Assembly: GCA_029721435.1 (NCBI GenBank)
Contig: CM056574.1
Location: forward strand, 77,171,501-77,235,500
Source of the DNA: Gymnothorax reevesii
Taxonomy: Eukaryota; Chordata; Actinopteri; Anguilliformes; Muraenidae
Direction: 5' to 3'
Length of the DNA: 64,000 bases
This document shows, one piece after another, positions 1 to 10,650 of the stretch. Each line of letters opens with the position of its first letter. Positions within the stretch are counted from its first letter, which is position 1. The notes under the pieces were generated by a model. That model did no database searches, was not told the DNA's origin, and saw nothing but the letters and a program-made list of their open reading frames with translations. The position numbers and the translations under genes are program-made.

Positions 1-2171
1 CTGTACATAGTTATTCCCATGATGAACAGGTTGATACTAACCAGCAAGCAGACAAGCAAAGACATTTTGAGATTGAATTTGCAAGTGATCACCCAACGAC
101 CTCTGCATTTTTGTTGCAGGTTCCTCCTATATCACACGGAACTCACTTGATAGAATGTGCAGTTCTACTGTTGCACACTTAAAAGCTTCTTTTTTTTCTG
201 AAAGCACGGTCCAAGCAATAGTTTATTCAATGGAGGAAGTTGTCAATGATGTTCAAAGTCAAGCACGAAAAGCAGTTCTCCAAACATTTTACCCTGAAAC
301 TAAGGAGCCAGACATTTATAAGAAAATAGTGCACAGTTTAAATCAATTAGATGATCCTTATTCAATATTAAACCCAGAGACAGAGATTATGATGAAAAAT
401 GGGACATAGTTGAGCTGAAAGAATTTGTCCTTGGTGTGAGACTGGATACACGTAGAGACAGAACTACTAGAGTCTATAGTCAGATTCCTGATACAGACAA
501 GTACATGTATGTGCCAATTTTAGGCACACTGAAGTCCATTTTCAAAAACAATGAGACAAGAGAGTGCTTTTTGCAAGAGAAACAGAGTAAAACAGGGATT
601 TACAAAGACATTAATGATGGGTTATATTTCCAAAATCATCCTCTGTTCTCACAACACAGGCATGTTCTACAAATTTTGCTTTACTACGATGATTTTGAAA
701 CCCGCAACCGCAAAAGGGGATCCACGAACTTGGTTGTGTTTATTTTACTTTAAAAGACCTCCCACCAAAGTTGAACTCTGTGCTAATGAATGTACACCTT
801 GTGGCTCTTTTCTACACAGAAGATTTAAAGATGTATGGTTTTGATGAAATACTTAAACCTCTAATTGATGATTTGAAAATTTTTAGAAACTAAAGGAATC
901 CAGCTTCCATTTATTGAAAAATCATTGTTTGGCTCTGTAATTCAAGTAACAGGAGATAACCTCCCGTTAAATAGCTTGTCAGGTTTCATTGAAAGTTTCA
1001 GTGCAACACATTGGTGTAGATTCTGTCTAACGAATAAGGAAGAAATTCAGTCTATATTTACTGAGAATAATCCTGGACTCGTTCTGCGTTCCGAAGAGCT
1101 TTATATTGAACATTGGAATGTATTAAGTGAAGATCTGCTCTACCTTCCATTTATAGTGTAAAAAAATCCCGTGCGCTCAATTCATTGCAGTATTTTCATA
1201 GTACTGACAATTATGCAGTTGATATAATGCATGATTTGTTAGAGGGTGTCGTACAGTATGAGCTGAAGCTGTTTTTTCAGTACCTAATTAAAAATGGTTA
1301 CACCTCTATCAACATGCTGTTAAACATTATAGAGAGTTTTAATTATGGTTGCTTAGAATGTAAAAACAAACCTAGTTTTTTAAAACTAGATGATAACTCC
1401 ACTTATCTTTGGTGATATGGTTAAACGGGACAATTATCACTGGAACTTTGTGCTTCTTTTGTTACAGTGTTAATATAGTCTTCTCCCCTGTGCTTACTGA
1501 TGGCATATGTTATCTCTAGAACATGCTCAAAACCTTGTTACCTGAAAAAAAATTTATTCCCAAACACCACTTAATGATCCAATACCCAAGATGCATTAAA
1601 AAAAATTGGCCCTCTTATCCATATATGGTGTATTCGATTTGAAGCAAAACAATTTTTTTTCAAAGTCTGTAAAAAATTTGAAATCTTACAAAATCTCTTG
1701 TAAAGCAACACCAGCGTCAACTGGCTTTTTACTATGAAAATTATTATCTTAAGAGATTTGAGTTTGGTCCTTTAAAAATATAAACAGTTAATAGCTTGAA
1801 AGGTAGAGAATTTCTGTGTCAGACATTGCATTTAGAGGCATGCTCAGATGTTTCAACTACAAGTTGGGTCAGAAATTATGGCACTGAGTACCAGGTTGAT
1901 CTGTTTTAGGCACTGGAATATTCCATGACCTACTTGTGTTCAAGAAAATCTGTAATATTGAAATACATGCGTGCAACAGCGTGCATTCATAATGGGTTGT
2001 TCTGTTGAGACACTGTACTTTGATGAACATTTTCATGCATACTGTATAGACGAGCAAAACAATGAAAACTCTTTGATTTGCATTGACCAGCTCACATATT
2101 TTAAACCCTTTGACACGCAGTATTCTAATGACAGTGAGAGAGCACATTGTTCCATATTGTCACATGTTTAA
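1..2171 (+). pseudogene. Degenerate DNA-transposase-like gene (MHDLLEGV family)
   Basis: Broken reading frames follow one another in all three forward frames: 155-409, 436-753 (continuing out of frame near 700-900), 925-1415, and a C-terminal piece at 1971-2171. Recognisable words are YMYVPILGTLKSIF, VTGDNLPLNSLSGFIESF, THWCRFC, NYAVDIMHDLLEGVVQYELK and, at the end, YFDEHFHAYCIDE. The block with Asp-Asn-Leu, then a Cys-x2-Cys-like CRFC, then IMHDLLEGV is seen in many fish and cnidarian repeat-encoded proteins, loosely like EnSpm/CACTA (tnp2-type) transposases. The superfamily is uncertain. Several frameshifts and stops (for example around 408, 700 and 1162) show it is dead. The gene appears cut at the left window edge. 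Confidence 0.5.
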
Positions 2172-2339
2172 AAAATAATGTTTTTAAATTTTGGCATATG
2201 GTGCATGTTTTAAATAAATGTGCTTCCACTAAACATGACCTCATTATTTTTCTGATGTATTTTACTTTCTAAATACATTTTTTTTTTAGTAATTCAGTAG
2301 AGCTATTTTTACTCCTTTGTGATAACATGTGTAACACCT

Positions 2340-2600
2340 CTGTAGTTAACCAACAACTCCATGAGAGTCAATATCAAAAATATCATGAAAGTGTTGAGAA
2401 ATACTAACACTGGTTAGTGTTAAGAAGTGTTAAAGTTTAACTCCAAAAAGAGTTAATAATTACTCTAGGTTAGTGTTAAGATATCAACTCTCCAAATAGA
2501 GTTAAATTAACACTCTGTGGTGTGGACCCAAATAGACACTTCAAAAAGTTTTAAAATCAAATCTTAAAGTGTTAATTTGGGAATGCTGATTTTGCTGTGT
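2340..2600. repeat. AT-rich repeat with internal GAGTTAA/TTAACTC palindromes
   Basis: Short inverted words recur: TTAACTCC followed by AGAGTTAA near 2440, CAACTCTCC followed by AGAGTTAA near 2490, and several copies of AGTGTTAA. It ends with AACACTCTGTGGTGTGG, a string I associate with dispersed fish repeats. It lies about 170 bp beyond the end of the transposase-like pseudogene and could be that element's non-coding end. From 2600 to 3425 I see only a poly-T run (near 2670) and unremarkable sequence. Confidence 0.4.
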
Positions 2601-3425
2601 ACAACCATGCTGCTGCCTACTCTAAGCCTAATTTAATTGTACGTCACAGTGAACTTGCTGAAAAATGTTTTTTTTTTTTTTTGGCTTGAAAAAAGCCAGA
2701 AGCCATCTTCAGAAATATGACAACAAACTCACTTACAGGTTATTCGATGCACTGTTAGTCTTGTAGCATCTGTCCATAATGAACGCATCAAATTAGGTAG
2801 TATTATTATATAGATTTTGTTTGTTTGTCATTATTATATATGTTTTGTCGAGTTGAGGGTCAGGTCATAGGGACCCATCTCCATTGCTTGCCACTGGTCC
2901 CTAGTCAAATTGACATTTGCTGAGAGCACTAGTCAACGCAGGAAACCGCATGCTTTTGAATATAATTGGGCACAAAAGAGACTCAAATTCAATTGGCCAG
3001 CCAAAATGCATGTACAAGTTCCAACATGGTGTTGAAAAGAAAAAAGCTAACAAATCTGTTTGGGACTTTTCCTTGAACAAAAAGGAAGTGAATGGATTTA
3101 ATACAAATTATTCTATGGTGTAATGTAGCATTTTATGCTTAATCATGTGTGATACAATTGACGTGATACAATACAATTTGATAGCTGATAAAATCAATCA
3201 GTAGTGTTAAATACGCTTCATAACACAGCCTTCCGTTGATGTATGTGCATCTCAATTTACAGCTGTGAGTATAAAGGCTGGTTTATTGTCCAGCAACGAG
3301 GTGTCGCCAAACTGAAATATTGCAAAACATGGCCAGTGGTCCCTGGTGTTAAGAAAAAAGTATAAACTCACCAGCGACACTGGTGCTGAGCACATAAGAG
3401 GAATAAATTATACAAAACAGGTATA

Positions 3426-3600
3426 AATTTGGCCCCTTTTTTATGCCCCTGGCATATAATTTGGGGGGTGGATACAGTCCTCAGTATATCTGTCCGTCCG
3501 TACGGAGCAGATCTCGAATACTATTCAATATTTTTTGACTAAATGTGCTGTGCGTATTACTCAGGTCCTGAACAGGTGCCTCTTGATATTTTGAGATTTC
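3426..3600. repeat. Dispersed repeat with CGTCCGTCC core
   Basis: This block has a CCCCTGGCATATAATTTGG end, GATACAGTCCTCAGTATAT and TCCGTCCGTACGG. The same word set in reverse orientation (GGATGGACATACTGACTATAT, TGCTCGGGGGATAAAAA) occurs at 13163-13375, so both belong to one dispersed family. No coding capacity is seen. Confidence 0.45.
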
Positions 3601-4187
3601 TGAGATTGTGGGGGCCAGAAGATAGGGGAGAATGGGGTAATAACAGACTTACTTTTTGAAGGCTATTAAAAGAAGTCGTGAATAGTCAAAATAAAATTGT
3701 ATAAAAACTCTAAACTACCACATAAAGCAGTGCAGCATTGACCTAAAAGTCGCCGGAAATGTCCTTCCTTAACAACTGTAAAATCTAGAATATTAAAGAT
3801 GATTTCCTGCCAACCTGAGGTGTAAAATGAAATGACATATAAAACTGAAATACCACAATTGCAAATATTTATAAAGTGACCCCAGTTTTGGCTAAAGAAA
3901 AGTGTCCAAACACCCAATATTTCAAATTAGGCCCGAGTGGTGTTAAAAACTTAGACAAAGCTACACAATAGTCAAAGTAAGTGTATGATACAGTAGGGCT
4001 CAGGATGTCAGCAAAATAGATTTGATAAGAAAGCTCTATTAATTGCAAAAGGAAAACTGGTTTGGCAGACCATACGGCCAACAAGCACCACAAACGAACA
4101 CAACAGATAATACGACTACAAGAGACCAACGAGAATGATTAAGAGCCCATAGGACATAATTTCAGGCCATTAAAACACAATCAAATA

Positions 4188-5218
4188 CAACCCCAATTCC
4201 AAAATAATTGGGGAAAAGTGTAAATTGTGAGTAAAATCAAACAGAAATGACTTTCAAATCACACCAGACAGTATTTTATTCACAACAGAACAGAGATAAC
4301 ATAGCACATGTTGAAACTGAGAAATTTTACAATTTTATCCACAAAATGAGCTCACTTCAAATTTAATGGCTGCTACAGGTCTTAAAAAACTTGGGACAGG
4401 GGCCTGTTTACCATGGTGCAGCATCCCCTCTTCTTTTTAACACAGTGGGAGGTGTCTGGGAATTGAGGAGACAATTTTCTTGAGTTTAGCCATTGGAATT
4501 TGATGCCACTCTTGTTTAATACACGCTTCAAGCTGCTGCAGAGTTTTGGGTCTCCTTTGACTTTTCGTTTAATTATGCGCCACATGTTCTCAATCAGTGA
4601 AAGATCAGGACTGCAGGCAGGCCTTCTCAGCACACAGACTCTTCTACTATGAAGCCATGTTGTTGTAATAGCTGCAGTATATGGTTTTGCATTGTCCTGC
4701 TGAAATACACAAGGTCCTCCCTGGTATAGATGTCATCTGGAGGGGAGCATATGTTGCTCTAAAACCTTTATGCCTTTCAGCATTCATGGTGCTTTTTAAA
4801 ACATGGAAGTGTCCCACACCATATGCACTAATGCATCCCCATACCATCAGAGATGCTGTCTTTTGAACTGAGCGCTGATAACAGGAGGGGTGGTCTTTCT
4901 CCTTTTAGCCCAGAGGACCCAACGCCCATGATTTCCAACAAGAATGTCAAATTTGGACTCATCTGACCACAGGACACTTTTACACTTTGCTACAGTCTTC
5001 TTTAAATGATCCTTGGCCCAAAGAACATGGCGGCGCCTCTGGATCATGCTCAACAATGGCTTCCTTTTTGCATGATACGTTTTACGTGGCATCTGTGGAT
5101 GGCACTGCGGACTGTGTTTACAGACAGTGGTTTCTTGAAGTACCCATCACTGTACCAGCCCTCTTGGTCATCTTATTGATCCTATTTTTACTCTCCACAA
5201 ATATGCCTTATTGGCCTT
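4188..5218 (-). pseudogene. Degenerate Tc1-like transposon and transposase
   Basis: The left end, following TA, reads CAACCCCAATTCCAAAATAA, the usual start of a common fish Tc1 subfamily. On the minus strand, pieces of a DD34E transposase follow: VLWSDESKFDILVGNHG (first catalytic Asp, near 4960), WGCISAYGVGH (near 4830), a frameshifted second-Asp region near 4700, and SPDLSLIENMWRIIK (catalytic Glu region, near 4590). The parts are in three different frames, and the right TIR is missing, so the copy is truncated and inactive. Confidence 0.8.
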
Positions 5219-5733
5219 AATGCACCTTATGGGGATAGGTCACTTTTTTAAAATGGGATAGTATGAGCTACAAATTTCCACTAGGTACATTAGATGCAGT
5301 AGAAAGCTCCCTGCTCTCCTCCAGTTAGCCGCACCAGCTCATAGTGCTGGGCGGAGATTTACGCGATACTTTGGGACCATTCACAACAGTGCAACAGCAT
5401 ATTTTCGCAGCCTAAAAGAGGTCCTACCTGAAAATAATACACCTTAATTGTACACTATATTACAACTAGAGGCCCATGGACCTTAAAGGTCACCTGAGTT
5501 GTATAAAGGCCGATGTTATTTCTGTCAATGAACCAAATATACGCAAAAGTATAATTTTCTACTTAAAGTTTAGTAAACTTCACCCCCCTCCCCAGGGGCA
5601 AACATGGAGCCTGGGGGCCAGGAGATGAACAATTTTGATGGAGCACCTCAGGACCCTTCCATCTATGAAGAGTATTGGTTTCCAGCTTATCTGGGTCTGG
5701 AGAAGAAGACTGTTGAAATTTCAGCCAATTTGA

Positions 5734-6170
5734 CCACTTTTAGCCCCGCCCCAAAGAGCACCTGGGGGTGGGCGCCATATAAGTCACAATTTCGTTGCAT
5801 ATTTGACCAAGGAGGGGTCCTGCAAAATTTTTTTGAAATCGGATCAGCGGTTTCTGAGAAGAAGTGGAAAATGCATTGACCAGTTTTAGCCCCCCCCTAA
5901 GAGCCCCTGGGGGTGGGCACCAAATTATTCACAATTTATGTGTATATTTGGCCAAGATAGGTTCCTGCGAAATTGCATTGAAATCGGATCAGCGGTTTCT
6001 GCGGAGAAGTTGAAAATGTATTGACCAGTTTTAGCGCCGCCCCTCAGAGCTCCTGGGAATGGGCACCATATAATTCACAATTTTGGTGCTTATTTGACCA
6101 AGGAAAGTTCCTGCAAAAGTTTATTGAAATCTTTATTGGTTTCTGAGAAGTCGTCAAAAATGTAAATTGT
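5734..6170. repeat. Tandem array, three units of about 145 bp
   Basis: Units at 5734-5879, 5880-6024 and 6025-about 6170 share CCAGTTTTAGC, CTGGG(G/A)(G/A)TGGGC, TCACAATTT, TATTTG(A/G)CCAAG, GTCCTGC or GTTCCTGC and TTTCTG(A/C)GAAG or its close variants. A decayed partial unit precedes them (5640-5733). Confidence 0.75.
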
Positions 6171-6215
6171 TAAAGGATACACGACAGACGACAACTGACA
6201 AAAAGCGATGAGAAT

Positions 6216-6247
6216 AGGTCACTTTGAGACTTCGTCTCAGGTGACCT
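6216..6247. other. Terminal hairpin of the Helentron-like element
   Basis: Near-perfect palindrome: AGGTCAC, TT, TGAGAC, loop TTC, GTCTCA, G, GTGACCT. It sits at the extreme right end of the 5465-6248 insertion, where Helitron relatives carry their 3' hairpin. Confidence 0.6.
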
Positions 6248-6416
6248 AAAAATTTACAGCGCTTCAGCTGCTCAGAAAAAACACAGTAGCGTTTGAACTA
6301 ACCAACCGACATATTCTATCGGAGTAAACTGCACGCTCTAGCAATCAGCTGTTTGGGTCACAGTAACTGCGGTTGCGAGGGCGGACGGTCGTTAAACTTG
6401 TGCAAACAGGTTGAAA

Positions 6417-6685
6417 ATGGTCCATGTGTGTTGCTTTCCTGGATGTGAAAGCAAAGCTGTATCCTGGGGTACTTACAGCTTCCATTGCAATCCTTTGCGG
6501 GATATAGGACGTCGGTAGCTGTGGCTAGTTGCGCTCAACATGGATATTGATACGCCACCTGTATCCCTAAAAGGGATATGCTCCATGTTTGCAGTATTCA
6601 TTTTTCCAAAGAGGATTTTGTGAGGCCACATTCAGGGAAATCTCAACGGCGCACGCTGAAGAACAGTGCTGTACACATGCATCAG
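6417..6685 (+). pseudogene. THAP-domain exon, broken
   Basis: THAP domains are C2CH zinc fingers that bind DNA and are found in P-element and Kolobok transposases and in host regulators. The ATG at 6417 starts MVHVCCFPGCESKAVS (first Cys pair), followed by SFHCNPLRD, then an in-frame TAG where RR-LWLVALN would continue. The C-terminal half, in another frame, reads HVCSIHFSKEDFVRP, giving the Cys-x2-His-Phe ending of the fold. The exon closes at CAG|GTAAGA. One stop and one frameshift make it non-functional. It lies between the long TIRs of the 5254-7161 element and is presumably that element's former N-terminal DNA-binding exon. Confidence 0.75.
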
Positions 6686-7185
6686 GTAAGAGAGTGAAAC
6701 ACCTGTGAAAAAGTCTAATGTAACACTGCGGCACAAATTGATATCACACAGGGCCTACACAGCCACATACTGTGTATCTGCTGAGCTGCTTATTATACAG
6801 AATTTTTTTAAAATTTAAGATGTAATTCTATGCCATTGAAATGCTCTGTCTGCCGCAAGCCGCTAAGAATCTGACCTGAACAGCTGATCGCTACAGCGCA
6901 CAGTTTACTCTGGTGGAATACATCACCGAGCAGCTGATGCGCTGTAAATTTTTGTAATATAGCATACAATTAAAGTGGTGTATTCATGTACGACCTCTTT
7001 TAGGCCGCGAAAATACGCTGTTACTTTGGGACCGTTCACAACAGTGTATCATGTAAATCTCCGCCCAGCACTATGCGCTAGTGCGGCTAACTGGGGGAGA
7101 GCGGGGAGTTTTCTACTGCATCTAATGCATGTAGTGGCAATTTGTAGCTCCTACAACCCCACTTAGTTTTATTTTTTTTATCTCT

Positions 7186-8587
7186 TTAACTGCCGACGAA
7201 CCTCCTCAGTGTCAGAAGTAATAGATGGGCTACAGTCCTCAGAGCTGCTCTTCGCGAGGACATAATATTCTCATGTACAGAAGAGAAGTCAACTTCATCA
7301 AACCTTGCAAAAAAATAGTTGGCATCATTGGCATTTATAACAGAGCTCCAAAAATTGGGATTACTGCTCCCACATCCAGTAATGGATTTAATACCATTCC
7401 AAAGCCCCGTTGTGTTGCTACTGGACATATGTCCTTCAACTCGTTCTTTATATTTTTGTTTGCCGTGTCTAATAATGGTTTTCCACTCCTTTTGAGCAGA
7501 TTTAATTCTGGTTTTATCACCACTGTAAAACGCAGCGGTGATAAACTCTTGGCCTGGCGATTGAGCACCTGCAAGATGCTTTTAATGTTATTCAGGATAC
7601 CCTACTTCAGCTAAAGCTTGTTCTTAATGCTGAAAAGACTAAACTTATGATCTTGAGTAACTCAAAGTCTAGACCTTACATTCCTGCAGTGGTGACTCTG
7701 GATGGAAAGAGCGTAGAGACTGTTAGTTCTTACAAATACTTGTGTATTTTAATTGATGATTCTCTCACTTTTAAAGCGCATGTGCTTCAGTTGTGGGTGG
7801 GTGGGATGGCTTCTTTGGCCACCAGCAAGTTTCATCATTGGTATATTGTCAGTTTGATTCCATCTAACCTATGTGTCCTTACCATGCCAAGGAGTACTGG
7901 ACAATAGCTCCCATGACCTTTACGGTTAAACTGTCAGTGCTTTTAATTCTGTGCAATGAACTATTTTTAAAATTGTTACTGATTTACTCCTTTTACTGTA
8001 TGTACTGTATGTAAGTATTATGAAGTCATCCTTTTTATGTTCTGTCCTTATGCTGCTGCCTATCTTGGCAAGGTCTCCCTCGAGGTTTTTAATCTCAATG
8101 GGACCTCCTGGTTAATTAAAGGTTAAATTAAAAAAAAAATAAAATTTACCGTGACATGGTGAGTATGACACCACCTGTCATTCACACACAGACAGATGCC
8201 ACCACCCCTTTTTTTTCATCTCAATCCATCCTGTGAAGTGCAAAGCCTTCAATTTCCACGTGAGAATCAGAAAATCAGACAACCAGGTCTCCGAAAAGCA
8301 GAGTAAACTGCACCGCCGGTACATGCAGTCAAACTTGAGACAAGCTGTCTGCTCGTCCGCCTTGTTCACAAGGGAGCAAACTTCCCCATAATGACAGGAG
8401 GCAAAACAGGTTTAAATCCCAGACGATTGTTCCTGACCTGCACACCTCTTCTGCTGCCTCTGTTCTTTACTCTTGCTTTTGCCTTGGGCTTGATTACTGA
8501 TAGATCGACATCAGGATCCACCACACTTGGCGCAGAAAGCCAAAGCTGAAGAAGCTCCTGCCAGCTATACAGGCAGGCCCGGCTCAA
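7186..8587 (-). pseudogene. Fragmented L2/Rex-type LINE (endonuclease and linker)
   Basis: Two minus-strand pieces are in correct order for one LINE ORF2. 8587-8146 carries an endonuclease start: GFKPVLPPVIMGK, then SLLCFSETWLSDF, then KKRGGGICLCVNDRWC in another frame. 7574-7186 carries the linker before the reverse transcriptase: AFYSGDKTRIKSAQKEWK, then NTTGLWNGIKSITG and NDANYFFARFDEVDF. The second half of the endonuclease is missing and its place is taken by a plus-strand LINE 3' end (7556-8145). The reverse transcriptase core is absent because the copy stops at the border of the element ending at 7161. Confidence 0.65.
7556..8148 (+). pseudogene. LINE 3' end: RT C-terminus, 3' UTR, A-rich tail
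   Basis: Plus-strand frame near 7560-7795 reads HLQDAFNVIQDTLLQLK, LVLNAEKTKLMIL and VSSYKYLCILIDDSLTFK, the region just after the catalytic YADD of fish LINE reverse transcriptases. A 3' UTR follows with the familiar fish tail words TGCTGCCTATCTTGGC, AGGTCTCCCTCGAGG and TCTCAATGGGACCTCC, then AATTAAAGGTTAAATTAAA and an A-rich end at about 8148. It is truncated at its 5' end. Confidence 0.7.
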
Positions 8588-8589
8588 TC

Positions 8590-9720
8590 CTCACCTGGAG
8601 TGTTTTCACTGCTTTCCAAACAATCAATGTTCACCACCACAGAAGGCAGACAAAGGTGCAAATATTAAATAAAGCCATGATCATGTTGTCATGGATCAAT
8701 CAGGCTGATAATCCAGAAATAAGGGCCCTTAAAAACTTTTTAAAAAACACGTAAAACACACAAACGCACACTGGTAGCAAAGTCGCCTGCAGGGGCGGTG
8801 ACTGTTTTTGAGATCACGTTGTGATGAAATGCCGAATGCCGAAATCCGGTCTCCCCTCATTTGAAATTTTGGGCAAAGACACTCTTTCTTGCCCCCCACG
8901 TAAAATCCAATCATCCGATCAACTTGCGTTTTGAAATGCACGAATCAAAATGCAAAATAAACAGATGAATGTTTCAAAAACATTCTTGCCCCAGAACATT
9001 ACAGTAAGAACTCTCTCAGATCAGGAGTTTTTGATGCCAGATACGTTACCCCATGATGACCTTGATGAGGGAAACAGCTCGTCCTATGCATACGCATAGT
9101 TCTAGCCAGACCATATCAGAATGCAAAAGTCGGATGCCGGTACGCTGGGAAAATCCTGCAGTCGTGGAACCAATTCGGCGGTCTCTGAATATGCACAATA
9201 AGGCAAGATATTTCTCTAAGCTTAAGTACAACGAAGGTCTGCGTAGGCTTCTGGATCCATACGAGCTGAAAGGTTAGAGGACCGACCCTTCTTTGGGTCT
9301 GAGTCAGCTGGATCATCACTTGATTTTCCTACATCGAACAGAAATTCAACATCATTGATCAGTGCAACTGCGAAAGTAATTTACAGGCGTACGTTTACCA
9401 GAACAATTTTAAAAAGGGGCGCAAATATATTTTGGGGGGTTTTATTCTTGATAAGGATGTTTAGAATTGATGATTAATATTTCTATCGCGAATGCATATA
9501 CTGCGCATTCCCTAGCCATCTGGTGTGTCATCAGTAACAAGTCTGCTGCAGTAGACATTTAACTCTAAATTTTCTTGACAGGATGTACAATGGACATTTT
9601 TACACACTTGGATGTTTCTCTGGGTTCCCAAAAATCAAGCCGAAAAAGTACTGATCTTTGTCAATATTGATGAAGGTTGAAAATGGAATTCTTTCCAATA
9701 CTAAGATCGGAGCTGTCACT
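8590..9720. other. No recognised element
   Basis: About 1.1 kb in which I see no convincing coding sequence or repeat. A short open frame at 9053-9277 has no recognisable motif and is not called. Confidence 0.4.
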
Positions 9721-10380
9721 TAAGGCCCTGTCACACAGCGAAAACGCATAAAAAGCGCATAAAATCTAGGTTATACACGATTGTGCGTGGAAAATGCGTA
9801 AATCATTAGTGGAGCCTGCGAAAGTCATAAGTTTTTATGCATCGAAAGTGGGGGCGGGGGTGGGCTTGCGAGCTCGTACGCGAAAATCGTTTTGAACTGC
9901 ATAAAAATTTAGGCTTTGCGTGATTTTGGAAGTAGGCAGGGCCTCTGCGTAAATCGAGCGTGGAATACGCGTACTTAAAGCGTGAAACATGCGTCTTGTG
10001 CGTGTTAAGGACGTGTTTTATGCGTCTTTTTTGCGTGTTTGCGGCGGGATTCTGGCGATGTTAGCGTCTATTCCGCGCATGTCCACGCACTTTCCACGCA
10101 TTTAAAGCAGATGTATCGCAGACATTTCACTAACCATTCACTTTCATAACGTATATAGCACGTGGTTTTTTTGGCTTGTTTGTCGAAGTACGCGTTCTAT
10201 CCGTGATTTTTAAGTGATGTGTTCGTGATTTATTAGTGGAACATGCGCTATTTATCAGTTTCTTTTCGACGCATACGCCCAAATTTGGGAACATTTTTAC
10301 ACTAACATGCACGCACTTAGCAGCTAAGTGCGTTTTCCATACGTGATCCATCCATTTTGGGCTGTGTGACATGGCCTTTA
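9721..10380. mobile_element. MITE-like element, CpG-rich, TGTCACACAG termini
   Basis: The left end TAAGGCCCTGTCACACAG and the reverse-complement right end CTGTGTGACATGGCCTTTA form about 19-bp TIRs around 660 bp. The interior is dominated by GCGTA / ACGCA words (GCGTAAATC, ACGCATAAAA, GCGTGG, ACGCATTT). A further inverted pair, CTTTCCAATA (9691-9700) and TATTGGAAAG (10390-10399), lies just outside. No coding sequence; class unknown, hAT-like by the look of its ends. Confidence 0.6.
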
Positions 10381-10512
10381 AATACTCGCTATTGGAAAGT
10401 AAGGTACCCAACAAATTACCCAACACAAAAAAGATTATTCCCTTGCCATGACCAAGTAATAAAATGAGCAAACTGTCATGGTAGAAATGATGGAAAATAA
10501 CTTGTGGCTTAC

Positions 10513-10650
10513 CTGAAAGAAAGTGAATAGTACAAACATGCAAGAGGGTCGACGGCATCCAGTTCTTGCATCAAATTGCTTCAATCCAAGTACATTTTTT
10601 TGGTTCTCAATCAGGAATACCTAGGCAACTTATTCCTGAACCCTTCACGA
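10513..10650 (-). pseudogene. THAP-domain relic, C-terminal half
   Basis: On the minus strand one frame reads TWIEAI, a TGA stop, then CKNWMPSTLLHVCTIHFLS and a splice donor CAG|GTAAGC. Trp-x-Pro-Ser, then Val-Cys-x2-His-Phe, is the classic second half of a THAP zinc finger. The nonsense codon looks like CGA to TGA. The N-terminal Cys pair was not found in the degraded sequence upstream. It lies about 0.5 kb inside the right end of the candidate outer element (3617-11166), which may have been its parent transposon. Confidence 0.6.

Larger units (their letters stand above)
5465..6248. mobile_element. Helentron-like non-autonomous element with 145-bp tandem array
   Basis: Inserted into the left arm of the 5254-7161 element: the right arm reads ATATTACAAAAATTTACAGC without it, giving a natural empty site. 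Near-identical ends AAAGGTCACCTGAG (left) and CTCAGGTGACCT (right) flank it. The centre has about 3.5 copies of a unit of about 145 bp starting at 5734, 5880 and 6025, each holding GCCCCTGGGGGTGGGCACC and TTGAAATCGGATCAGCGG. The right end is a strong hairpin, TGAGAC-TTC-GTCTCA inside AGGTCAC...GTGACCT. Central minisatellite plus 3' hairpin fits the 'pearl'/HINE class of Helitron relatives known from molluscs and fish; this class assignment is inference. Confidence 0.55.
5254..7161. mobile_element. DNA transposon with long (>300 bp) terminal inverted repeats
   Basis: The left arm begins GAGCTACAAATTTCCACTA near 5265 and is mirrored by TAGTGGCAATTTGTAGCTC ending near 7150. The mirror continues through the TTGGGACCATTCACAACAGTG / TTGGGACCGTTCACAACAGTG block, AGAGGTC and ATTGTACACTATATTACAA, then resumes after the nested 5465-6248 insertion (AAATTTACAGCGC, CAGCTGCTC). 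Total arm length is roughly 300 bp or more on each side once the insertion is removed. A THAP exon lies between the arms (6417-6685). THAP-coding elements with such ends would fit the Kolobok or P superfamilies, but I could not identify a clear TTAA or 8-bp duplication. Confidence 0.65.

Noticed and set aside
3869..4129. Hydrophobic 86-codon minus-strand frame as a small membrane protein
   Set aside because: Low-complexity AT-rich sequence, no start context or homologous frame; not supported.
5734..6170. Regularly spaced repeats as a CRISPR-like array
   Set aside because: Units are contiguous 145-bp tandem copies without unique spacers, in an animal genome.
9053..9277. Possible exon with RWENPAVVEPIRRSL
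   Set aside because: No splice signals of note, overlapping open frames on both strands, and no recognised family.
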